The position numbers and the translations under genes are program-made. Positions 56,301-64,000 of a DNA stretch of 64,000 bases are shown here, in pieces. Below the pieces are notes generated by a model. That model saw only the letters and a list, made by a program, of their open reading frames with translations. It had not been told where the DNA came from and made no database searches. The stretch's first letter is position 1. Each line of letters starts with the position of its first letter. The DNA comes from Silurus meridionalis (Eukaryota > Chordata > Actinopteri > Siluriformes > Siluridae), in the NCBI RefSeq assembly GCF_014805685.1, contig NC_060892.1, positions 5,155,990-5,219,989 of the forward strand, in the 5' to 3' direction.

Positions 56301-56967
56301 ATCAGCACCGACACCACCCATTCCTTCCTCTTGGTAACGGAGGTGAATATCGGTGAATTACTTCTGCTGAAATTAAAGCTGGAGCGCTCTTCCTCACTGC
56401 TCGACATGACGTGGCCCTGGTGGAACAGTGACACCCCTGAACTTCAAGTCCAGAAAATTAGCATTTGGATTGGGGAGACGCAAAAAAGGTATGCTTGCTA
56501 AATTATAGAAACATATCACTATTCCAGTACACTGTTTACAATACACTGGAATATTTTTATTGTCTAACACATCTGAGGGTCATGTTGATTAGTTTGATTT
56601 GATTTGACCTTCACATTGTTTGTTTAACGCCAGTTACCTTTCAACAGCATTCCCCTGATAATCGTGTAGGACGAAGCAGCTCAGTTCTGTCCTAATAGGT
56701 TTGTGGATGGATTTTTCTAAAATATTAAACTTTGCTTTTTTTTTTTTTATCAGGATGGTATTTTGTTCAAAGGATCTCCACAAAACAAATCTACATCATG
56801 AGGTGATTTTTGTGAAATGCAAAAATAATGGGAGAAGATCATTTATAAGGTAAGCTGACTGCCAGTAACTCAAAGACAACCGGATTTTACTTAATCAAAG
56901 TGCTCATGGAAATCTTTCTTTCTTTTTTTCTTTCAAACTCTACAGGCAGAAATATAGAGGCCAATGA
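50269..56967 (+). CDS. Lipoprotein lipase-like protein (tandem lpl paralogue)
   Basis: Ten exons (85/194/180/112/234/243/121/198/96/22 nt) at the same positions and phases as lpl encode 494 residues. It should be a secreted triglyceride or phospholipid lipase. The signal peptide is [20 protein letters not shown]. The triad is intact: Ser in GYSLGAH, Asp in GLDPAGP, His in CEHERS, with a 24-residue Cys-bounded lid. The PLAT domain has the lipid-contact loop WPWWN and the C-terminal Cys pair (VFCSKD, FVKCKN). Unlike lpl, the heparin patch RKNRC is PKNHC and the convertase motif is gone (VHKARS). Some residues (FEG, GLSIGI, CEHER) recall endothelial lipase, but the WPWW loop and the neighbouring lpl favour the fish LPL2 type. 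I give no symbol because that choice needs a tree. Confidence 0.92.
51790..51983 (+). CDS. lpl-like exon 2
   Basis: This exon is 194 nt. It contains HSKFSLRKP, the Cys loop [14 protein letters not shown] and [10 protein letters not shown]. Confidence 0.94.
52074..52253 (+). CDS. lpl-like exon 3
   Basis: This exon is 180 nt, [20 protein letters not shown] ... [16 protein letters not shown] ... LFIDWIE. Confidence 0.95.
52254..54768. other. lpl-like intron 3
   Basis: This 2.5 kb intron carries the SINE at 53611-53844. The rest shows no exon-like sequence. Confidence 0.6.
53611..53844 (+). mobile_element. tRNA-Glu-derived SINE with LINE-type tail
   Basis: The 72-nt head (53613-53684) folds like tRNA-Glu (TCCCTGGTGGTCTAGTGG...) but has anticodon TTT and a mutated T loop (GTTAGAT). 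The body has AGGAAGGGCATCCAGCGTAA and ends TGGCGACCCCTAATGGGAGA then AGCCGAAA. The tail matches the minus copy at 61302-61520. Confidence 0.85.
54769..54880 (+). CDS. lpl-like exon 4 (catalytic Ser)
   Basis: This exon is 112 nt, [20 protein letters not shown]. The acceptor (ACTTAAACAAG) has almost no pyrimidine tract; it is chosen because it gives the family's exact exon length and phase. Confidence 0.92.
54958..55191 (+). CDS. lpl-like exon 5 (catalytic Asp)
   Basis: This exon is 234 nt, [20 protein letters not shown] ... [15 protein letters not shown], with TTTGCAG acceptor and GTAAGA donor. Confidence 0.96.
55402..55644 (+). CDS. lpl-like exon 6 (catalytic His)
   Basis: This exon is 243 nt with [32 protein letters not shown] and VHKARSVKM. 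The basic heparin patch and the convertase consensus seen in lpl are missing. Confidence 0.95.
56067..56187 (+). CDS. lpl-like exon 7
   Basis: This exon is 121 nt, the PLAT start: [13 protein letters not shown] ... [16 protein letters not shown]. Confidence 0.94.
56291..56488 (+). CDS. lpl-like exon 8
   Basis: This exon is 198 nt, 18 nt longer than in lpl, with [20 protein letters not shown], the loop [10 protein letters not shown] and IWIGETQK. Confidence 0.94.
56754..56849 (+). CDS. lpl-like exon 9
   Basis: This exon is 96 nt, [20 protein letters not shown] then KCKNNGRRS. The C-terminal-domain Cys pair is present. Confidence 0.92.
56946..56967 (+). CDS. lpl-like exon 10 (C-terminus and stop)
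   Basis: A CTCTACAG acceptor joins in phase to RQKYRGQ and TGA. Confidence 0.8.
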
Positions 56968-57619
56968 GAAGATAAAATGTCACCCACAGAGATGAAGCAC
57001 TGTTAATGAGAATGATTATTTATTGTGATCCTATTTATTTCTCTGAATTTGTATTTGGCCTTAATGTTGTGTGCATATTTTATATGCTTGTATTGTAATA
57101 CTGTAATATTTTGTTTTGTTTTTTGTGGGTTTGGGGGGGAGTGGGGGGGGTTACAAGCACTTACATTTTAACTCATGGCTGTCTGATGCATTCATATACA
57201 TTTTTGTGCTGGAGATTTCAGAAGGTCCAAAGACTTGTCTTTTGCATATTCAACCACTGTGATCCTGAACATAGCACTCAGAGAAACTTAATCTCATCCT
57301 GAAATTTGCCAGAGTTGATAAACCAAATATATCAGAGCATTGAACTAAACAGTGAGTCAGTCAGGATCAGATACTAGATTAAGTTGGATATTATATTAAA
57401 TTAATTATCTATTATATTGAGTAGGATTAGTTATGGTAAATTGGATTATATTAGACATTCTATATATATCTATTGGGATACATTTGATTAATTATTAGAT
57501 TCGATATTAGTTTATATTAGATATGTTTAATCTGATAATAAATCTGATACTAGATTATAAACTGGTTTGCCTACATAAAATGATTAGATTAGGTTAGGTA
57601 CTTCTAAACAGAAGGTCTT

Positions 57620-57672
57620 ATTCTTCTTGCGGCTGCTCCCATTAGGGGGTCGCCACAGCGAATCATCAGCTT
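57620..57672 (-). mobile_element. Fragment of the tRNA-Glu SINE tail
   Basis: CTCCCATTAGGGGGTCGCCA matches the tail of the full copies. Confidence 0.6.
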
Positions 57673-57709
57673 CTGAACAGAAGGTCATGAGTTCATATCC
57701 CACCACATG

Positions 57710-58140
57710 AACTTCTTTAGCAATTTGAGCTACAGGAGTTCGTCTGTTGGATTGGACCACACAGACCAGCCTTCACTCCCCATGGGCATCAATAAACCTT
57801 GGCCGCCCATGACCCCGTCACTGGTTCACCACTGTTTCTTCCTTGGAGCACTTTTGATAGATACTGAACACTGGAGTCCAGGAACATCCACAAGAGCTGC
57901 AGTTTTGGAGATGCTCAGACTCAGTCGTCCAGCCATCACAATTTAGCCCTCGTCAAACTCGCTCAAATCCTTACGCTTTCCTGGTTTTCTTACTTCTAAC
58001 ACATCAACTTTGAGGACAAAATGTTCACTTGCTGCCTAATAAATCCCACCCACTAACAGGTGCCATGATGAAGAGATAATCAGTGTTCTTCACTACACTG
58101 CACATAATGTTATAATGTCATAGTATATACACTGACCAGG
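57710..58140. mobile_element. DNA-transposon relic common in teleosts
   Basis: It has GTCTGTTGGATTGGACCACA, CATCAATAAACCTTGGCCGC, TTTTGATAGATACTGAACAC and GTGCCATGATGAAGAGATAA, ending ACACTGACCAGGTATAAC. The superfamily is not certain. Confidence 0.6.
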
Positions 58141-58904
58141 TATAACATTAACACTAGTGACAGTACATTACTGTAAAAAAATCACTGAAATATTGTCTAT
58201 TATATAAAATTTTCCAACAAAAGGTTCTGAAGGAAATGTTTTAAACAAAAATTTATTGAATTGTAAAAAATTCTGAAACAGAAACTTCTGTAAACATTTT
58301 TAATATTGTTTTCTTTTAAATTGTGCAATAAAAGATTTTCTTTAATAAAAAATGTGTCCAAGTGAATAACAATAAATAATGAACTCAAAATAATATACAA
58401 ATCAATTAATAAGAACAAACAGCTACTGAAATAAAGAGAATGAAAGGTTCACAGTTCGGAATATCACAGAAAACACTTAGTAAATTGAAATGATGTGTTT
58501 AAAAACACTTCCTCAGCTCATTAGCTACCTAGCTGTGGTACACTACACCTGGCATTTTAATCTCACACATTTCAAAAGTTATATATCATTGTGAATTTTA
58601 TTCTAACGCTCCTTATAGATTATTTTTAAACACTTTGCCTTTACCTTGGTGTACAAAATGTACTATATATATATAAATCTGCCTTGGTTACTTAGCCAGG
58701 CTGCAGTTGTGTAGCGCTACCTAGTTTTATCCACCGGTTAAACCCTGCTTTGACAGAAAAAGATAAAGATATGTATAGATATATATTTGTAATCATATCT
58801 ATTGCTGAAAAATTAAAGGATTGGAAAGTGAAAGTAGTTAGAGACAGGGTTACTGCACTGCTTCAGCTCAGTGCTCTGTTTTTAATATGCAAGTGGTACA
58901 TTAG

Positions 58905-59035
58905 GTAGTTGAAGTAGTAGCTCAGTTGTTAAAATGTTGGATTTGATCATTAGTTTTTGTTATAATCCCAGGAACACCAATCTGCCTCTGCTGGGCCCTT
59001 GAGCAAGTCCCTAACCCTAATAAATGAGACAGTTG
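58905..59035 (+). mobile_element. tRNA-derived SINE (degenerate)
   Basis: It has AGTAGTAGCTCAGTTGTTAA and GGGCCCTTGAGCAAGTCCCT, family as at 20024. Confidence 0.55.
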
Positions 59036-59499
59036 TAAGTAGCTCTGGATACGGCAATTTTATATCAGTGCTGTTGAATTCTGATTGGTCAGAAGTTGTT
59101 GATTACTTTTCTGTACTACTTTTTGCCAATCACAGCTTCATATAAATGCATGGATGCTTGTTCTAATATGTTATTGTTTCTATAGGAATAACACATTGTT
59201 GGAAATATACACACTTTACATGTGTGCAATTGATTTGTGGGGGGATGCCTCGAGTCTTAGTGCCATGTCAGCTGTTAGAGTAGCTAACTTGAATTCTTGA
59301 TAAAATGGTTAGCTTGCTTTCAAGATGCACATACAGAAAGTAGAAACACTAAAAATGAAATGTGAGCTGCTTACGTAGACTAAATGCAGCCAAGACGTAG
59401 TGAAAGTTACAGAGATTTTAAAAAAGAATTTGTATACAAATATGTAACAGCACTAGGCCTGTATTCGCGTTTGCATTGAATGACATATTTCCATCTCAG

Positions 59500-59616
59500 T
59501 TAAAGTGTCGTCTCTTCTTTCTCGACACTCTCCAATGTGTGTCCGAACAGACAGACAGTGCCGGCCATTACAGCCGAAACTCCCAGGATGCCCAGCAGGA
59601 TCGCCCACCAGTGGGC
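59500..59616 (-). CDS. ADAM10-like exon: transmembrane helix, short tail and stop
   Basis: This exon is 117 nt, AHWWAILLGILGVSAVMAGT then a short tail ending EKEETTL and TAA. The acceptor is TTTGACAG. ADAM10 itself has a tail of roughly 55 residues with proline-rich motifs; none is present here. Confidence 0.85.
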   Translation of the reverse strand, partial: AHWWAILLGILGVSAVMAGTVCLFGHTLESVEKEETTL

Positions 59617-62600
59617 CTGTCAAACAGCACAGTGGGAACATATTCATATAGAACAAGGATGATTGGCTAACCTTGATGACAACAATACAACTGCCAATTA
59701 TTTTAAAAATATCTGTGCTTCCTTTTTTAAAGCTAATGTATGTATGTGTATATATTACAAAAAAATCCATTTTGTGTATTTCTTGTGTAAAACTTAAAAA
59801 ACTATTGGAACCAGGACACAATTGTAAGTGGGTTAAATGTATTACATTTCCATGAATAGTTTGAGCATGAATCAATATTCTTTTCTGTAAATACTCTATG
59901 TGGACACATTTTCTTATTATTGCTTCAACTTATGTTGGTAACAGTAGAAACAGTTAATATTTAGTGTATATCATTATACGCATTTCTTTTATTTACTTTA
60001 GACTTACTAGTTTACAAAAACTGGCTTTAAACTTTAAACTGTGGCGCTTGCAAAATAAAATGTTTCCAGTCCAAAATGATCGCCTGCACAATGTCCAGCT
60101 ACATTGTGTCCTCTGTTTTTTTAGAGAACACTGAGTCCTGTTATCTCTAAAACCACAACAGAACATACTGAATGTGGTTTGGGACGAAATAAATATTAAT
60201 TTCGAGAATAAATAACTCAAAGCAGAACAAATGTGTCTTAATGGATCCACTACTTCTTCAAATTGTAAACATTGTAATACATTGTATGAATGTGTATAAG
60301 AAACTGTGGACTGAACGAAGTCAAACCTTTATCCAGTCGGCCATGTCATCGAACTCTCGCAGGTTCAGGAAGGAGTTTTTTAGTCTGGCGATGGGGCCGT
60401 CTGCATCCAGTATACGACATGTCTGAAAGTGATCGCAATAGCCCTGGTTTTTGGAGCACGGCGATCCAGGCACCAACGCCACCCTCTGTCCTTTAAAGTA
60501 CATTAAAAGCACCGAGGAAGTGGTACTTGCGCATGTTTTGGGGTTTCCTAAATCACAAAATGTGGATTGATTAGTTAAGACATTAAGATTGTTATTAACA
60601 ATCAAAAGTAAATGTACTTGTTGTACTGAAGTAGGACATCCTACAGGATACTCATATCAGTGTTAAAAATAGTCAAACCCAAAATACACCTTTATACAAA
60701 CACCTTCTTTATCCATACTGTATGTATCACCTACATTCTTGATTGATCAGTTCAATATACACTATGGCGACTAATGTTTGTGGACAACTGACCATAAGCT
60801 ACATATGTGCTTTTTTGAACATCCCATTCCACATTTAGTCCACAAGACCTCCACTCTTCTGGGAAGATGTGCCATTAGATTTTGGTGTATGTTTGTGGAG
60901 TTTTGGGCTCATTCAACAACAAAGGTGTTCAGTAGGGTTGAGGTCAGAGCTCTATATCGCTCATGAGCTTCCACTCCAACCAATGTAAAGCATATCTTCA
61001 TGGAGCTTTGTTCACATCAGCACTGTTTTGCTGGAACAGGTTTGGGTCTTCTAGTTCAAATAAAGGGAAAATGTCATGCTACCAAATCCAAATCCATCTT
61101 ATATAATTGTGTGCCTCCAACTTTGTGGTAACAGTTTGGGGAAGGAACACATTATGACTGGTGAGGTCATGTGTCCCAATTTTTTTTCCATATAGTGTCC
61201 TTAGTTTTACTATTGAATATTTGTGTCTGTATGAATGTAGGTGTATTAATATTATTAATATGATACCCATAATTGTGTGAGAAATCTATATAAAAAACGT
61301 TCTTTCGGCTTCTCCCATTAGGGGTCGCCACAGCAGATCATCCGCATGTTTGATTAGGCACATGTTTTTATGCTGGATGCCCTTCCTAATGCAACCCTCC
61401 CCATTTATCCGGGCTTGGGACCGGCACTAAGAGTGGCTGGGGTGGGTTCCCTGACCGGGGATTGAACCCGGGCCGCAGCGGTGAGAGCGTCGCATCCAAA
61501 CCACTAGACCACCAGGGACCTTTAGTGTGGAAAATCTATATGCAGATAATAAACACGCTCTATTTTCCTGTGAGCTGTATATAGATACATGAGCTCATTA
61601 AAAACTGTTAATCGCAAAACTTATACAGAAATTCTACTTTGAGCTATAAAGTCATGTTTTATCATCTAATGTCATATCCTCGATCATCTACTAGACATGA
61701 GCCATTTGCGAGAGGACAGTAACTTTTCAACAACAACAACAAAACAAATGCTGATGTTTATAAAGATGATTAAAAATACTGTGTTTACCTCTCTGCTGGC
61801 AGCACAAGTGACATTTGTCTTTCTTGTTCTCGCCCAGGCAGTCACATTGCTCCAGGCCATGTAGCACACACAGGGAGCCTGAACATTCCTGTGCCACACA
61901 TTGCACACAAAAACAACAATATAAAATCACGAAAATCCTTTCCATTAATCTGAAGAGCTCCTTATAATATAATTTCTATTCCTACCACTCAGATCTTTTT
62001 CCCTATTTGAGAGTCATGGGTTTAAAATTCACTCTTTATTCCAGGCCCATATTTCTCACATGAAGCCAAAATAATTACTTTGCTCGGGATATTGGTGGAC
62101 ATAATATTTAAGGACATGTTGTGTATTATAAAGCCAATAAAGTCTGGACACACTCTTTGAGATGTGAGATAATGTTGTACCCACCCCACTAAGACAAACC
62201 CGTGTGCCCAGACTGCACACTGTCATATTTGGCTTGGCAGCAGGTTGAGGACATGTGGCAGAGGTTCCCGTACACACACTTCTCATCCGACACTCAGAGT
62301 CCTTCTCACACAGCAGTCCATGGGTTTTAAAGTCACAAGTTGAGCTGCAGCACAAACCCTGACTAGGACTGAGGGATAAAAAGACACAACCGAGAAACAG
62401 ATGAATAAATAAATCTTTGTTTAAATGAGAGTCACAAACACTTCTCAAGCATAATTATACTTATTCCATTCTAATATTTCTCTTACATTCATACCAAACT
62501 AACTATAGCCATCAGGGTTCAATTAACAAACAATCTAAAAGAAATGCTTAATGAAGATTATGTGTGGATCGAGCAGTGAGACCGAATACCAGCCTGCATT

Positions 62601-62749
62601 GTTTGTTGGGTTTTAGCCGACACTGAATTCCTATTGGTTCCCTGGAACTGTAGCAACACGGATCACTTGCGTTGAGTCCTACATCACATTCCTCTCCTTT
62701 CTCCAAAATACGGTTCCCACAGATCGGCTGATCGCTGACTGAAGGATTA

Positions 62750-62789
<40 letters not shown>

Positions 62790-63935
62790 CAGCAAATCAG
62801 GAAACACAAATAAAAACACGATAACAAATTCAGGAACACATCAGAATTAATTCAGAAGCAGAAAGATGTCGAATGCTTGTTTACGGGTTGGACTTTGCCT
62901 ATTAGTATTGCAAAAAGGTTATCATTGAAAATAATTTTTAATGTGATGTTAGAGTGTTATTAAACTGCTCAGCATCTCCTCCCTTTTTTAGAATTGTTTT
63001 ACTATTACCAAATTTGTGGTCACGTTTCCCAATTTGCTGTCATCTTTCCCTGTTTGCTGTCATTTGTCCAGGTTTGCTGTTACGGTTCCCAATCTGCTGT
63101 CACATTTCCCAGTTTGCTGTCACATTTCCCAGTTTGCTGTCACATTTCCCAATTTGCTGTTATGCTTACAAATTTACTGTCATGTTTCCTGTTTGCTGTC
63201 ATGATTCCAAATTTTCTGTCACTTTTACAAATCTGCTGTCACCTTTCCCAATTTGCTGTAATGTTTCTCAACTTGCTTTGAGGTTTTTTAATTTGCTGCA
63301 ATGCTTCTGAATTTGCTGTTGTGCTTTTGGTTTTGTTGTGTAATTTTGCTCTGTCTTATTTTTTTCCCTGTTTGCTGTCATTTGTCCCGGTTTGCTGTTA
63401 TGGTTCCCAATTTGCTGTCATGTTTCCCAATTTGCTTTCAGGTTTTTGAACTTGCTGCTATGCTTCTGAATTTGCTGTTGTGCTTTTGGTTTTGTTGTGT
63501 AATTTGCTCTGTCTTATTTATTTATTTTTTCCCCCTACAACTTACAAACTGTAACCTGAGACATGTTCAGACAATTAATCTTGGTTGAGATACAAATGAG
63601 GTTTGAGTCATTGTCTAATCGTGTATAACGATCTATAACGAGTTGAATCAAGTGTAGGTAGTTTACCATACACAGAAATATGCAGCGATGTGGCCCTCCA
63701 GGTGTACAAGAGCCCATCCCTGATCTAGCAACTTCTTCTGACATGTTGCGTTTGATGTCTCACCTACAAAGCACCTGTCCTTCTTGAGCTTGAGCAAACG
63801 GCTCATGTGCCGGAGGCTGCACGGCGAGAAGCGGTCAGTGTTCTCTTTAACCTCGTTCGCAGCGTGTGGGAACATCAGGAAGTATCCTTTCCCTTCAGTG
63901 ACTCCCAGATCACCACAATCCGAGCCTTCGTCATG
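59500..63935 (-). CDS. ADAM10-like disintegrin/metalloprotease (3' part; 5' end outside the window)
   Basis: ADAM10 relatives are membrane proteases that release ectodomains of cell-surface proteins. Six exons (172/145/184/100/221/117 nt) join in frame to 312 C-terminal residues. The first visible exon begins HDEGSDCG, the HD that ends the zinc motif HExxHxxGxxHD, and continues with SPCSLRHMS. Then come the disintegrin domain (QPICGNRILEKGEEC), the Cys-rich domain (CSGSLCVLHGLEQCDC, TCAST), a membrane-proximal segment (RILDADGPIARLKNSF, MADWI) and the membrane helix HWWAILLGILGVSAVMAG. Each block aligns with ADAM10 rather than ADAM17. The cytoplasmic tail is only about 14 residues (ESVEKEETTL end). 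It is diverged enough that it is not simply adam10a or adam10b. One intron seems to use a GC donor. Confidence 0.85.
60327..60547 (-). CDS. ADAM10-like exon: Cys-rich part 2 and membrane-proximal region
   Basis: This exon is 221 nt, NPKTCASTTSSVLL ... LVPGSPCSKNQGYCDHFQTC ... RILDADGPIARLKNSF ... DMADWIK, then donor GTTTGA. Confidence 0.88.
60761..61198. mobile_element. Tc1/mariner-like non-autonomous element
   Basis: The ends ACACTATGG and CCATATAGTGT are inverted. The interior is shared with the 16695 copy. It lies in an ADAM10-like intron. Confidence 0.75.
61302..61520 (-). mobile_element. tRNA-Glu-derived SINE with LINE-type tail
   Basis: The 72-nt head on the minus strand (61447-61518) has anticodon CTC (Glu) and T loop GTTCAAT. 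The tail ends GGGAGAAGCCGAAAGAA. It lies in an ADAM10-like intron. Confidence 0.87.
61789..61888 (-). CDS. ADAM10-like exon: Cys-rich part 1
   Basis: This exon is 100 nt, ECSGSLCVLHGLEQCDCLGE ... HLCCQQR, with GGCACAG acceptor and GTAAAC donor. Confidence 0.87.
62185..62368 (-). CDS. ADAM10-like exon: disintegrin C-part
   Basis: This exon is 184 nt, SPSQGLCCSSTCDFKTHGLL ... RVCLSG, with CCCTCAG acceptor and GTGGGT donor. It has an N-glycosylation sequon NMT. Confidence 0.85.
62594..62738 (-). CDS. ADAM10-like exon: disintegrin N-part
   Basis: This exon is 145 nt, VSDQPICGNRILEKGEECDV ... CRLKPNKQC. The end at 62594 is set by reading frame and ADAM10 alignment and implies a GC donor (AG|GCTGGT). 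Confidence 0.75.
62754..62788. repeat. (CA)n beside an ADAM10-like exon
   Basis: This CA tract is about 15 nt from the acceptor of the exon at 62594-62738. Confidence 0.95.
63005..63520. repeat. 18-bp minisatellite with higher-order duplication
   Basis: The unit is TTTCCCAATTTGCTGTCA with variants. A longer block including TTGTGCTTTTGGTTTTGTTG and GCTCTGTCTTATT recurs at about 63310-63365 and 63475-63525. It lies in the ADAM10-like intron after the protease exon. Confidence 0.92.
63764..63935 (-). CDS. ADAM10-like exon: end of protease domain
   Basis: This exon is 172 nt, HDEGSDCGDLGVTEGKGYFL ... FSPCSLRHMSRLLKLKKDRC. The acceptor is GTTAG and the donor GTGAGA. It carries the third zinc-ligand His and the Asp after it. 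Confidence 0.85.
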
Positions 63936-64000
63936 CTAACATGCAAACAAAGTGTGATTGGGTGTGAAATGAGTCTTCAAACACTTCCGATAATATCAGG

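Larger units (their letters stand above)
56968..59499. other. Region between the converging lpl-like and ADAM genes
   Basis: It holds both 3' UTRs, whose ends cannot be fixed because AATAAA-like motifs are frequent in this AT-rich sequence, plus the repeats listed. No further gene was recognised. Confidence 0.5.

Noticed and set aside
61447..61518. Apparent tRNA-Glu (CTC) gene on the minus strand
   Set aside because: It is the head of a SINE with the same body and tail as the 53611 copy.
62954..63588. Overlapping plus-strand frames of 95-118 codons with repeated Cys and Phe
   Set aside because: They come from the 18-bp minisatellite, whose unit length keeps all phases open.

Overview
The window is vertebrate nuclear DNA from a teleost fish. 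It has intron-rich genes with GT-AG splicing and many fish-type repeats: Tc1/mariner relics, hAT-type MITEs, tRNA-derived SINEs and long dinucleotide tracts. The repeat mix would suit a catfish-like ostariophysan, but that is a guess.

Layout. (1) 308-18439, minus strand: a complete tropomyosin gene, best matched to tpm4. It has two promoters and first exons (1a for a 284-residue muscle-type form, 1b for a 248-residue cytoskeletal form) and two last exons (9a striated-type, 9d non-muscle-type). Every exon has the family's exact length and phase. (2) about 18.7-36.8 kb: a repeat-filled intergenic region in which I recognise no gene. (3) 37101-41997, plus: lipoprotein lipase (lpl), 10 exons, 512 residues, with an octamer/CCAAT proximal promoter and a long 3' UTR. 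(4) about 43.7-50.1 kb: intergenic, with nested hAT-type MITEs. (5) 50269-56967, plus: a second 10-exon lipase of 494 residues, a tandem lpl paralogue with the same intron positions. (6) 59500-63935, minus: the 3' half of an ADAM10-like membrane metalloprotease gene whose 5' part lies beyond the window. It converges on the second lipase.

How the genes relate. The two lipases are a local duplication in which both copies keep the Ser-Asp-His triad and a 22-residue lid, but they differ in what controls location and processing. The first copy keeps the heparin-binding basic cluster and a proprotein-convertase site and has lost the C-terminal-domain disulfide. The second copy keeps that disulfide and has lost the basic cluster and the convertase site. 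Tropomyosin and the ADAM are functionally unrelated neighbours.

Most of the remaining sequence is transposon relics and simple repeats. Several show readable insertion histories, such as a foldback element inside a Tc1 and a MITE inside a MITE, with target-site duplications visible. I saw no CRISPR array, operon or other prokaryotic-type system.
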